The notes below the pieces were generated by a model that searched no databases, was not told where the DNA came from, and saw nothing but the letters and a program-made list of their open reading frames with translations. Position numbers and translations under genes: made by a program. Below, piece after piece: positions 1 through 7,762 of a DNA stretch of 64,000 nt (position 1 is its first letter; each line of letters opens with the position of its first letter). The stretch is from Alcaligenaceae bacterium (GTDB lineage: Bacteria > Pseudomonadota > Gammaproteobacteria > Burkholderiales > Burkholderiaceae_B): the NCBI GenBank assembly GCA_013416455.1, contig JACCES010000003.1:1-64000 (forward strand), read 5' to 3'.

Positions 1-86
1 AACGAGGGGTACTCGCCGCGATGCTCCTGCACCAATCGGACGGCACGTTCACGGACTTCAGGGGAAAACTTGTTGCTCTTGCTCAT
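1..86 (-). CDS. IS3-family transposase OrfA, N-terminal part
   Basis: The first 28 residues, starting [19 protein letters not shown], read like the helix-turn-helix OrfA protein of IS3-group elements (IS51-like branch), which binds the IS ends and is completed by OrfB through frameshifting. The gene runs off the left edge of the window, so integrity of the transposase cannot be judged. It lies in the same orientation as the truncated hydrolase gene upstream of it. Function is from family knowledge; the sequence only shows the N-terminus. Confidence 0.8.
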   Translation of the reverse strand, partial: MSKSNKFSPEVRERAVRLVQEHRGEYPS

Positions 87-136
87 GGCTCCATTTTCTC
101 AAGAAATGCAGCCTCCTCAAAACCCGGTGTGATTCA
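1..136 (-). mobile_element. Left end of an IS3-family insertion sequence (partial)
   Basis: The minus strand carries the start of an IS3-type OrfA gene (84-86 is its ATG), preceded by about 50 bases of non-coding terminus. The outer end is placed at 136 because the neighbouring hydrolase reading frame stops abruptly there with TGA (134-136), as if the stop were supplied by the element, and IS3 elements characteristically begin with TG. The rest of the element lies outside the window. The exact boundary and the target duplication cannot be seen. Confidence 0.7.
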
Positions 137-1087
137 GTTGGCATACATGGGAAAGCTGAAAAACGACATGGGCGTCGTCGCCGTCCACGCCGTTGTCGAA
201 TTGATACTTCTGGCGTGGAAGCCGCGCGGCGTCCTGTAGTAGTCGAAGAACGCACGCAGTACCGGGTGGGGATGCTCCGGCAGGTTCTCGGGAAGCACTC
301 GCTGCCCTTTCACAATATTGCCGTTCTCATCGAACGGAACTTCATGGTAGCCCACGGCATATTTGCCGTTTTCCGCATCCGCCCAACGTTGCTGGCTCAG
401 GTACTCAATCACCTTTTGACGCTGCTCCATGGTGTAGCTGTCTTCATGGCTGCGACTCATGCTGCGCGACATGTCATACATGGAGGTCGTGGCAAGCGCC
501 TTGATCCGCGAATCGCTGGTGGCCGCCGTCAGCGCCATGCCGCTGTAGCCGCAGATGCCGATGACACCGATACGGTTACGATCAACGTTAGGTTGCAGGC
601 CGAGGAAATCCACGGCCGCGCTGAAATCCTCGGTGTTGATATCCGGCGAGGCGAGGTTGCGCGGCTCCCCGCTGCTCTCCCCCGTATAGGACGGGTCAAA
701 CGCCAGCGTAATAAAACCGCGTTCAGCCATGGTTTGTGCGTAAAGGCCCGACGACTGCTCCTTCACGGCGCCAAATGGCCCGCTGACGGCAATTGCTGCC
801 AGCCGGCCGCTGGCGTTCTTCGGCTGGTACAAATCGGCCGCCAGAGTGATGCCGTAGCGGTTCTTGAAAGTCTCTTTCCTGTGGTCAACCTTGTCGCTCT
901 TCGCGAAAGTCTTGTCCCACTCGCCGCTGAGTATCGTCTCCTGCTGCGCGACCGCCCGCGCCGGCGCAAGTATCCCGATACCCATGGCGGCAACTCCGCT
1001 TCCAGTCATTTTCAACATGCTTCGGCGACCCTCGTCAGCCTTTTCAGGTGAAGAGATTGCGCTGCGAGTCTCGTCGCTCTTGTCCAT
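134..1087 (-). pseudogene. Tat-exported alpha/beta hydrolase, 3' truncated by the IS
   Basis: The 317 readable residues begin with a Tat-type signal (RRSMLKM near residue 21, then a hydrophobic stretch ending ARAVAQQ). A hydrolase fold follows, with the nucleophile elbow GICGYSG. Relatives of this dienelactone-hydrolase-like family continue for several strands after the FPMYA position and carry the catalytic Asp and His there. Here the frame ends FPMYAN-stop exactly where the IS begins, so the acid and His of the triad are missing and the product is probably inactive. It is divergent from the LysR gene at 1307, which probably controlled it. Confidence 0.75.
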
Positions 1088-1248
1088 GATGCGCCCCTTG
1101 CTGTTTTAACGTTCACGATTGGCGTGCGGCCTGAAGAACCGCTATGTTCCCGATGGGCTCGTCTGTCAGCGACCCGCGACATGTCTGGGCCAAGCCTTCG
1201 GCCACCACACCAAAATTTTCGCCTACTGAAACCATGATTACTATCTAA

Positions 1249-1280
1249 TTAATTCTTAATAGGCCTATTAGCTGAATTAA
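1249..1280. promoter_or_regulatory. Palindromic operator between hydrolase and LysR gene
   Basis: A perfect 14-bp palindrome, TAATAGGCCTATTA (1257-1270), is flanked by the inverted heptamers TTAATTC (1249-1255) and GAATTAA (1274-1280). It ends 26 bases before the LysR start in an AT-rich stretch of an otherwise GC-rich region. This position suits an autoregulatory LysR-type binding site that also faces the divergent hydrolase promoter. Binding is inferred. Confidence 0.5.
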
Positions 1281-1306
1281 TCAATAAAGTATGCGAAACT
1301 TCACGC

Positions 1307-2212
1307 ATGCTCAAACGCAACCTGAACGATCTTCTGGCTTTTGTGACAGTGGCGCGGGAAGGCAGCTTCACCCGGGCGGCTGCGATCCTGGGTGTTACGC
1401 AATCCGCCCTCAGCCAGACAATCAGCGGCCTGGAAACCAAGCTGGATATCCGGCTGCTCACCCGTACAACGCGCAGCGTTTCACCCACGGCGGCAGGCGA
1501 ACGGCTGCTGAACGCCATTGGCCATCGCTTCGACGAGATCGAGGCCGAATTGGATGAGCTGACGGAAATGCGCGACAAACCTGCCGGTACCGTGCGCATC
1601 ACCTGCGGAGACCACGTCCTGCGAACGGTACTACTGCCCAAGATCACACCCTTGCTGCTTGAATATCCCGACATCAAGGTGGAGTTCGACGTGAACTATG
1701 GGTTTCGCGACATCGTCGCCGACCGATTCGACGCGGGGGTGAGGCTGGGCGATACGATCGACAAAGATATGATCGCAATTCCCATTGGGCCACGCTTACG
1801 CATGGCCGCCGTCGCCGCGCCTTCGTATTTCGCAATTCATCCCAAACCCAAGACGCCGCGTGACCTGGTCCAACACAACTGCATCAATATGCGTATGCAG
1901 TCCGGCGGCGGGCTGTATGTCTGGGAATTCGAACGCAAGGGACGTCAATTGAATGTTCGGGTGGATGGACAGCTCACATTCAATACCTCACCCAACATCG
2001 TGGACGCCGCCTTGGCGGGGCTTGGTATTGCGCATTTGCCGGAGGAAGAATTCGCCTCGTACATCGAGGAAGGGAAATTAATACGGGTCTTGGCGGATTG
2101 GTGCGCGCCCTTCTCGGGATATTATCTTTATTACCCAAGTCGCCGGCAGCCATCGCCGGCGTTCTCGCTTGTGGTGGACGCATTACGCTTAACACGGGCG
2201 GATATAGGGTGA
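1307..2212 (+). CDS. LysR-family transcriptional regulator
   Basis: The 301-residue protein is standard length for the family. The N-terminal winged helix-turn-helix occupies residues 5-65 (FVTVAREGSFTRAAAILGVT, then SALSQTISGLE). A periplasmic-binding-protein-like effector domain follows from about residue 90. It is divergent from the truncated hydrolase gene, and pairs of this kind are common in beta-proteobacteria, so that hydrolase was probably its target. The ATG at 1307 was chosen because it begins the canonical MLKRNLNDLLAF start. The inducer is unknown. Confidence 0.9.
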   Translation: MLKRNLNDLLAFVTVAREGSFTRAAAILGVTQSALSQTISGLETKLDIRLLTRTTRSVSPTAAGERLLNAIGHRFDEIEAELDELTEMRDKPAGTVRITCGDHVLRTVLLPKITPLLLEYPDIKVEFDVNYGFRDIVADRFDAGVRLGDTIDKDMIAIPIGPRLRMAAVAAPSYFAIHPKPKTPRDLVQHNCINMRMQSGGGLYVWEFERKGRQLNVRVDGQLTFNTSPNIVDAALAGLGIAHLPEEEFASYIEEGKLIRVLADWCAPFSGYYLYYPSRRQPSPAFSLVVDALRLTRADIG

Positions 2213-2237
2213 GCAGGAGCGGCTAGTCAGCTGCCCA

Positions 2238-2684
2238 TTACTGGCCTGGCAAATGTTTGCGATAGCGCAGCCTCAGCCCGTCACGGAAGTTCAGACTGAT
2301 CAGCGCCACATTGACCGCTCCCGCAACCAGTTCCAGCGCCTGTACGCCATAGAAAATACTGTCGAACAGTCCAGCCTGCGCCCGCATGGACAGAAAGATC
2401 GCTGCCGGCGCCAGAATCAATAACCCGATGCCTCCGATGAAAGGCATGCGTCGCCGCTTCGCGGCGATCAACGGTTGCATACTTTTTCCACCCATGGCGA
2501 AGCCACTGGCTCCGGTCGCGATCATGACAGGAATGAAACCCAGCAGCGCATATGCAATGCCGTGCTTGACCTGCGCAACTGCCGTCTCGGACAAAAAGAG
2601 CTCTGCAATAACCGTGGATATCCAGAAAGCTGTGAGAAACAGAAGCGCCAGCAAGGCTGCGGTCGCATGGACTTTACGTTTCAT
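2238..2684 (-). CDS. Four-helix membrane protein next to MarR regulator
   Basis: The 148-residue hydrophobic protein has four predicted membrane helices, starting about at residues 6, 41, 82 and 110, and ends in a basic tail (RLRYRKHLPGQ). An earlier ATG at 2711 exists. The start at 2684 is preferred because a GGGG box lies seven bases upstream and it gives a normal membrane-protein N-terminus (MKRKVHATAALL). It overlaps the end of the marR-like gene by 11 bases, which suggests translational coupling and shared regulation. I do not recognise a function. Confidence 0.7.
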   Translation of the reverse strand: MKRKVHATAALLALLFLTAFWISTVIAELFLSETAVAQVKHGIAYALLGFIPVMIATGASGFAMGGKSMQPLIAAKRRRMPFIGGIGLLILAPAAIFLSMRAQAGLFDSIFYGVQALELVAGAVNVALISLNFRDGLRLRYRKHLPGQ

Positions 2685-3135
2685 GGTGGGACCCCAAATG
2701 GGTGTAAACATCGACCAACCCGGCTAATACTTTTGCCGCCGTATCCAGCTCTGTCGAAGAAAAAACGGCGGCAAGCTGCGCAACGTGACCGTTCCAGCGC
2801 GTGTCGATCCTGGAATAGGTTTGCTTGCCTCGTTTCGTCAGCACATACAGCGGCGAACGCTTATGCTGGGGGTTGTCACGCGTTTCTACCAAGCCATCCC
2901 GCGCCAGCAGATTGAGCTGTTTCTGCGCACCCTGTCGGGTAACGCCCATATTTGCGGCAATCTGCGGAGCCGTCAGCGGTTGCCCAGCCAAGGCCAGGGC
3001 ACCAAGCATCTGCCATCGCGCGCTGGTGAGCCCTTCCGTGGCAGAGAACTTATCCCCCCAGTCGATCAGCGCGCCGTTGAGTTGAAACACCGTCAGAATC
3101 AATTCGGTCAATTGCTGTGCTTTGGCTTGTCGCAT
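2674..3135 (-). CDS. MarR-family transcriptional regulator
   Basis: The 153-residue product has the MarR winged-helix core: LTAPQIAANMGVTRQGAQKQ as the recognition region near residue 60, followed by a wing around DNPQHKRSPLYVLT. It probably represses itself and the downstream membrane protein by binding the strong inverted repeat just upstream (3148-3185). The start at 3135 (MRQAK) is chosen over 3165 because the earlier ATG lies inside that operator and a GGAG box sits immediately upstream of 3135. The ligand is unknown. Confidence 0.85.
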   Translation of the reverse strand: MRQAKAQQLTELILTVFQLNGALIDWGDKFSATEGLTSARWQMLGALALAGQPLTAPQIAANMGVTRQGAQKQLNLLARDGLVETRDNPQHKRSPLYVLTKRGKQTYSRIDTRWNGHVAQLAAVFSSTELDTAAKVLAGLVDVYTHLGSHHET

Positions 3136-3147
3136 AAGTCTCCATAA

Positions 3148-3185
3148 TTGACAACCAGTTTCCATTATTGGACACTGGTTGTCAA
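3148..3185. promoter_or_regulatory. 11-bp inverted repeat, probable MarR operator
   Basis: TTGACAACCAG (3148-3158) and its exact complement CTGGTTGTCAA (3175-3185) are separated by 16 bases. The repeat lies 13 bases upstream of the chosen marR-like start. The left arm contains TTGACA, which resembles a -35 box. An autoregulatory operator overlapping the promoter is the natural reading. Confidence 0.65.
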
Positions 3186-3229
3186 CCTGAAGTTGCTGCT
3201 TCGTTGCGCCTGATCGGTTCGGCGTGCCT

Positions 3230-3380
3230 CGCGGCGGGTATTGCCTGCGCAGTGGCCGGCATATCCTATGTCGGCGAATGGATTGTTGAACGCTCGACTG
3301 TTCGATATGCAGGCGTTCGGCGGCACGGGTAAAGACATTCAGCCCATGACGATCTGAAAGGTTTCGATCGGTCCCACGAA
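3230..3380 (-). pseudogene. Possible LysR N-terminal remnant
   Basis: The minus strand encodes FTRAAERLHIEQSSVQQSI, which resembles the helix-turn-helix of LysR regulators. There is no usable start nearby, and the frame loses similarity within about 25 residues on both sides. It would be a decayed fragment left between the MarR operator and the oxidase operon. The match is short and could be fortuitous. Confidence 0.25.
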
Positions 3381-3387
3381 AGGTTCT

Positions 3388-3969
3388 CTAACGCAGCCTG
3401 CGAACCACACCCGGCGCCCATAGCAGCAGCCCCAGAACCGCCCACGCCATCATGGCCAGCCCCGCATGCGCCTGCTCGTCCGCCAGGTAGACGCTGCAAA
3501 GCTGCTGCGGGGCATCCCTGTACAGCAACCCGACCACGAAGGTTGTCCAGAACCAGTTCATGATGAAGAAGGCCTGGATCACCATGCCGGCGGGCCGCCA
3601 GGAGGCGCCGGCCAGGACGCCGGCGAGCAGCATGCTGATGACCTTGGCCATTGCAACGACTGGCGAAAGCACGGCGAAGTCAAGCGCGGAGGGCACCATC
3701 CATACGGACATCACCAGCATCGAGAAGGTCAGCGCCGGGACGCCGGCCAGATTCCAGGGCTCAAGCAGGCGGACCAGACGTTCGCCAGCGACGCGGGCCG
3801 TGAGCCACCCCATGATGAAGAGCAAAGGCAGCTCCAGGCCCATATGTCTCGTCATGGAAGCCTCCATCCAGGGCTGGAACAAGGCCAGTGCGGCGAGCAG
3901 TACGGCCGGCATCGCCCAGTGACGGGACACGCGTCCCAGCAAGGGATGCTGAATCAAGAGCTTGATCAT
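3388..3969 (-). CDS. Polytopic membrane protein of the oxidase operon
   Basis: The 193-residue protein has about five membrane helices, with Met/His-rich segments such as MEASMTRHMGLELP near residue 35 and AFFIMNWFWTTF near residue 133. It is the last gene of the oxidase operon, and its start overlaps the SCO gene stop by four bases (ATGA). Its place beside a SCO protein and its size suggest an oxidase assembly or copper-handling role, loosely like CtaG or DUF1404 proteins. I cannot assign it to a family with certainty. Confidence 0.75.
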   Translation of the reverse strand: MIKLLIQHPLLGRVSRHWAMPAVLLAALALFQPWMEASMTRHMGLELPLLFIMGWLTARVAGERLVRLLEPWNLAGVPALTFSMLVMSVWMVPSALDFAVLSPVVAMAKVISMLLAGVLAGASWRPAGMVIQAFFIMNWFWTTFVVGLLYRDAPQQLCSVYLADEQAHAGLAMMAWAVLGLLLWAPGVVRRLR

Positions 3970-4610
3970 CCCGGCGCCCCGTCATGATTTCGAGACAGAT
4001 AGTCGGCCAGGGCAAGGTCCGGCCGATCTATGTCATAGGCCTTGGAAAGCCGCCCCGTTTCGTCAATGAGGAACAGAGCGGCATTATGGGTATAGTCACC
4101 CAGGCCATCGGGTAACACGATGATGTCGAACAGCGCCAGCATGGCGTCCAGGTCCTCGGGGGCCTGAACCGTGGCGAACTCCCATAGACCAGGCTCGGCC
4201 CCCAGCCGGCGCGCATGCTCGGCCATCACGCCAGGCGTGTCGTGGATAGGGTCGAAGCTGAGCGTGAGCAGACGCACCCGGCTTTCAAGCCCTCTTGACT
4301 GGATGGCGTGCTGCATCCACGCCTGGCCTGACAGGCTGGTACGGCAAATCGACCGGCATTGCAGATAGACCAGCGTGACGAAGGTCACCTGCGCCTGTGC
4401 GCTTCCGTACGCCTGCAGGGAAAAATCGCCGCCGTCGGCGCCGACCAGCGCCAGAGGGGGCAGTGCCCTGGGCTGGCGTTCCAGCTGCACACGCCGGACA
4501 CCATCCGCCGTCACCGCTGCGAATCCGGCCGTGGCGGCGGCGAACGCCGCGAGGCCCAGAACCAGGACGACAGCCAGCGCGAGGGCGGATCGAACGGGGG
4601 ATGACACCAT
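3966..4610 (-). CDS. SCO1/SenC-family copper chaperone
   Basis: The 214-residue protein has one N-terminal membrane anchor (residues 8-34) and a thioredoxin-like domain facing the periplasm. The copper-binding CxxxC motif reads CRSIC near residue 84, and the distal His lies in DYTHNAALFLID near residue 173. SCO proteins deliver copper to terminal oxidases, usually the CuA site. Since the oxidase encoded here is cbb3-like and lacks CuA, delivery to CuB is the likelier job. It overlaps the downstream membrane-protein gene by four bases and follows the cytochrome gene by 11 bases. Confidence 0.88.
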   Translation of the reverse strand: MVSSPVRSALALAVVLVLGLAAFAAATAGFAAVTADGVRRVQLERQPRALPPLALVGADGGDFSLQAYGSAQAQVTFVTLVYLQCRSICRTSLSGQAWMQHAIQSRGLESRVRLLTLSFDPIHDTPGVMAEHARRLGAEPGLWEFATVQAPEDLDAMLALFDIIVLPDGLGDYTHNAALFLIDETGRLSKAYDIDRPDLALADYLSRNHDGAPG

Positions 4611-4621
4611 GCCTTGATCCC

Positions 4622-5224
4622 TCAGCCCGCGGGCTCTTGGGCCACTGCGGCAAGCGCATCCTGGCCCTCCCAGGGCTGGGTCCTGCCTTCACTTGCCGCG
4701 CGAGCCGCCCGGACCGATGCCTCATCAATCTCGGGGCTGCTGTTGCCCCACTCGCCGCGGATGAAGCTCAGCACGGCGGCGATTTCCGCATCGTCGAACT
4801 GCTCGCCGAAGGCCGGCATGGCGCCGTTGTAGGTCGTACCGGATACGGTGATAGGCCCCGTCAGCCCATGCAGGACGATCTGGGTCAGGACTCCGGGGTC
4901 GCCCACCACCCACTCCGCCCCCGCCAAGGGTGGAAACACCCCGGGCAGGCCCTGCCCGCTGGCTTGATGGCACGCCTGACAGGCGGCGGTATAGAGCTGT
5001 CTGCCATCGATGACCCGGTCATCCGCCGGGGCCGAAGGCGCCAAGACCGATGGGGGGCGCTGGTCGCCCAATGCGGCGGCGCTGTTGGGGCTGGAAGCGA
5101 AAATATAATAGACACCCCAGACGACAAGCGCGGCAATCACCCCCAGCACCAGGCGCGGAACCGGGTTGTTCAGCTCATGCGGATCCGCGTTTTCAGATAC
5201 GTGCACATGTCTTTTGGCTTTCAT
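4622..5224 (-). CDS. Membrane-anchored monohaem cytochrome c
   Basis: The 200-residue protein has an N-terminal anchor (VPRLVLGVIAALVVWGVYYI, residues 22-41) and a class-I cytochrome c domain with haem motif CQACH near residue 83 and a likely axial Met in GAMPAFGEQF. The start at 5224 is fixed by the ATGA overlap with the upstream cytochrome gene and gives MKAKRHVHVSENADPHELNN. It occupies the place held by dihaem CcoP in ordinary cbb3 oxidases but has only one haem site, so it probably passes electrons to the CcoO-like subunit. Confidence 0.88.
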   Translation of the reverse strand: MKAKRHVHVSENADPHELNNPVPRLVLGVIAALVVWGVYYIFASSPNSAAALGDQRPPSVLAPSAPADDRVIDGRQLYTAACQACHQASGQGLPGVFPPLAGAEWVVGDPGVLTQIVLHGLTGPITVSGTTYNGAMPAFGEQFDDAEIAAVLSFIRGEWGNSSPEIDEASVRAARAASEGRTQPWEGQDALAAVAQEPAG

Positions 5225-5865
5225 TGCGCTTGACCCCGCTCCGGCGCCACCGCCGTTTGTGACAAGGCCGCCGCCTGCCCCGTGGAAAGCACCGGATAAG
5301 TCCGGTTCAGGCTGAGCAGATAGGCGACGAGATCCAATGCTTCCGGTTTGGCGACGACGACCCGCCCCTCTTCCACCGTGCCCGGCGGCAGATGGACGAC
5401 CCGTTCGCCATCCATGACATGCTCCGGATCCTTCACTTCGAACAGAAAGGGGTAGGCGGGCATATTGCTGCCCGGCGTATAGGCGCGCGGCTGGAACAGA
5501 TGACCGAGATGCCAATCCACGCTGGGCTGGCGCACGCCGATATTGAACAGATCCGGGCCCGTGCGCATGGTGCCCAATAAGGGCGGATCATCGTAGAAAT
5601 AATCCGCGGCGACCGAAGCCCGCCCCCAGCCCCGGCTGGCGTCGGCGATGCCGGCGCCCGTGGTGCTGGGCTGCTGCGTATGACAGGCAATGCAAGCGTG
5701 TGCCTGGTAGACCTGGCGGCCCCTCAGCTCCTGGCTGGTATAGGGCTTGAGCTCCGCGGGCGGCGGCTCGTTCTTGAGCTGCATAAAAGGCACCACGATC
5801 ATGGCGGACGTGGCAAGCGACAGGGTCACCATCGCCCCCACGATGAGTTTGAGTTCGTTTTCCAT
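5221..5865 (-). CDS. CcoO/FixO-like monohaem cytochrome c subunit
   Basis: The 214-residue protein has an N-terminal membrane helix (residues 7-28) and a periplasmic cytochrome c domain with CIACH near residue 59. The GPDLFNIG and YTPGSNMPAYPFLF segments are typical of CcoO, including the likely axial Met. It follows the catalytic-subunit gene by six bases and overlaps the next cytochrome gene by four. It is expected to carry electrons into the binuclear centre of the oxidase. Confidence 0.9.
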   Translation of the reverse strand: MENELKLIVGAMVTLSLATSAMIVVPFMQLKNEPPPAELKPYTSQELRGRQVYQAHACIACHTQQPSTTGAGIADASRGWGRASVAADYFYDDPPLLGTMRTGPDLFNIGVRQPSVDWHLGHLFQPRAYTPGSNMPAYPFLFEVKDPEHVMDGERVVHLPPGTVEEGRVVVAKPEALDLVAYLLSLNRTYPVLSTGQAAALSQTAVAPERGQAQ

Positions 5866-5871
5866 GTTGAA

Positions 5872-7521
5872 TCAGCTCAGAGAGGAGGTTGCCCGAGGGA
5901 GGACCGGTTCGCGCTCGGTCATCGAAAAAGCGCCGGACCGCACGATGATCAGGAACACATGCAGCGCGAAGACCAGATGGCCCAGCGTCATCAATGCGCC
6001 GCCTATCGAACGGCCTTGCAGCCATGGCATGGTCACCGCGACGGAATCCATGAAGGCACGCGCGGGATCGAGCAAGGCCAGCCCCTGCAGCACGCCGCCG
6101 ATGCTGAGCGTCACCATGTAGATGCCGTAGCCCGCCACCACCAGCCAGAAATGCCAGGCGATCAGGCTGGGCTTCGGCCAAGGGACATTCAAGATGCGCG
6201 GCATTACAAAGTAGATACCTCCGAATATCACCATGGATACGAAGCCGTACATGCCCAGATGCGCATGCGCAACGGTGAAATGCGTGAAGTGAGTGATGGC
6301 GTTCAGCGAGCGCAGGGCCTCGAACGAACCCTGCACCGACGCGACCGTGTACATCATGGCGCCGAACACGATGAAACGAAGCACGGGCGAGTGGCGCAGC
6401 GCGTTGAAGTGGCCTTTCAGGGTCAAATGCTGATTCACGGAGAACGCCAGCACCGGAATGATCATCATCACGCTCTGCACGATGGACAAGGTGATGAGCC
6501 ATTCGGGAACCGGCCCCCCGATCAGGTGATGCGCGCCGACCTGCCCGTAAAAGAAGGCCAGCGTCCAGAATCCCAGCAAGGACAGGTTGTAGGATTGCAC
6601 GGGACGCCCGATCACCTTGGGCAGAAAATAATAGATGGCCGCGATCGACAGCGGTGTATAGAACAAGCCGAGCACATTGTGCCCGTACCACCAGTTCATG
6701 GTGGCCTGCTCGACACCGAAGTGCACGCCCGGCACCTTGGCGACGATGTAGAGCGTTGGAAACCAGAACAGCGCGGCCCCCATGTACCAGACCGACACGT
6801 ACAGATGGTGCACCTTGCGCCGGGTCAGCATCAAGGCCATGGGCAGGCCCACCAGCATCCCGCCCAGCGCAAACAGCGCCCCGACCTGCCAGGGTATCTC
6901 CAGCCACTCCAGCCCCGCATTGATACCGACAGCCAGGCCGCCCATCCCGGCGATCAGCGCGGCATTCCAGATCAGCGTGCCGAAGATCACCAGGCGCCCG
7001 CCCAGAAGCCGGGTGTGCAACAACCTGGGCATCAGCCAGATCGCAATGCCCAACAGCCCCAGGGGCGCCCAGCCATAGGCCACTCCGTTCAAGTGCATGG
7101 TGCGCAAGCGCCCGAAACTGAGCCAGGCGTATTCCGCAAGGAAGTCGGGCCAGTGCAGCTTGAGCGAACTCACCAGGCCTGCGAATGAGGCAACGATGAG
7201 CCACACGACGGAACAGGCGATCAGCACGAAAGCGGGAAAAGCGCTGGAGCGGTCCGCGGCTTCACGGGCGGCCAGCTCGGCTGCGGATGTTTCGGCGCCA
7301 TGATTGGCTTCGAGGTTGGCGCTGGAGACTTCGGCCAGCGCGCTGCGTTGTTCCGAGCCCGCGGCCGGCTCTTCCGGCCGGCCAATCTCGCCCGTAGAGA
7401 AAATCGTGCGGGCGCCGCTGGATTCCGCTTCGAACAGGCCTTTGCGCAGCGACCATATGAAAGCGAAGAGTCCCACGATGGAAAGGATGAAGGTAGCCAA
7501 TAGCAGGGCTGTGGGGTTCAT
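5872..7521 (-). CDS. cbb3-like oxidase catalytic subunit with CcoS-like N-terminus
   Basis: The 549-residue protein has two parts. Residues 1-55 look like the small maturation protein CcoS (a membrane helix followed by FAFIWSLRKGLFE and a short hydrophilic tail). After an acidic linker of about 45 residues, a CcoN-type haem-copper oxidase subunit begins near residue 95 with about 12 helices. Metal-ligand segments are visible: MHLNGVAYGW, WWYGHNVLG (CuB His), VGAHHLIGG (two CuB His) and HFTVAHAHLGMYGF (haem His). It reduces oxygen at the cytoplasmic membrane. AAGGA lies at a suitable distance before the start, inside a palindrome. Confidence 0.88.
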   Translation of the reverse strand: MNPTALLLATFILSIVGLFAFIWSLRKGLFEAESSGARTIFSTGEIGRPEEPAAGSEQRSALAEVSSANLEANHGAETSAAELAAREAADRSSAFPAFVLIACSVVWLIVASFAGLVSSLKLHWPDFLAEYAWLSFGRLRTMHLNGVAYGWAPLGLLGIAIWLMPRLLHTRLLGGRLVIFGTLIWNAALIAGMGGLAVGINAGLEWLEIPWQVGALFALGGMLVGLPMALMLTRRKVHHLYVSVWYMGAALFWFPTLYIVAKVPGVHFGVEQATMNWWYGHNVLGLFYTPLSIAAIYYFLPKVIGRPVQSYNLSLLGFWTLAFFYGQVGAHHLIGGPVPEWLITLSIVQSVMMIIPVLAFSVNQHLTLKGHFNALRHSPVLRFIVFGAMMYTVASVQGSFEALRSLNAITHFTHFTVAHAHLGMYGFVSMVIFGGIYFVMPRILNVPWPKPSLIAWHFWLVVAGYGIYMVTLSIGGVLQGLALLDPARAFMDSVAVTMPWLQGRSIGGALMTLGHLVFALHVFLIIVRSGAFSMTEREPVLPRATSSLS

Positions 7522-7527
7522 GAAATT

Positions 7528-7576
7528 CCTTGACTGTCAAGGCATCGCAACCGATGCCATCTATCTGATCAGATGG
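7528..7576. promoter_or_regulatory. Three consecutive palindromes in the oxidase leader
   Basis: Reading away from the oxidase start there are three elements: CCTTGACTGTCAAGG (7528-7542, perfect arms of seven, including the AAGG of the ribosome binding site on the minus strand), GGCATCG-caac-CGATGCC (7541-7558), and ATCTGATCAGAT (7563-7574, extended to 16 bp with one mismatch pair). They abut one another and could act as protein-binding sites or as RNA hairpins covering the ribosome binding site. Confidence 0.5.
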
Positions 7577-7715
7577 CGATAGCGTAGTACAGGGAAATCA
7601 GAATATGAATAATCAGTTTTTTAATAAATGACCATATCAGATTATGTTCATTAAGATACATATCAATATCAGGTTTAGCTACAATGAGATCAGACACCGA
7701 ATATCCAGGAATCAG
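7568..7715. repeat. Seven ATCAG repeats between oxidase and MocR genes
   Basis: ATCAG occurs on the plus strand at 7568, 7597, 7612, 7636, 7668, 7689 and 7711, several times as ATATCAG. That is far above chance for about 150 bases. MocR/GntR-aminotransferase regulators commonly bind direct repeats in the region between their own gene and a divergent target, so these are candidate regulator sites. Confidence 0.5.
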
Positions 7716-7762
7716 AGATAGATGCCGGATCACAGCTACGCTCGCATGACGGATAGGTAGAC

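Noticed and set aside
5680-7188. 502-residue open frame on the plus strand opposite the oxidase genes
   Set aside because: It is antisense to clear oxidase and cytochrome genes and its composition is rich in His, Gln and Arg, as expected from the complement of membrane-protein codons.
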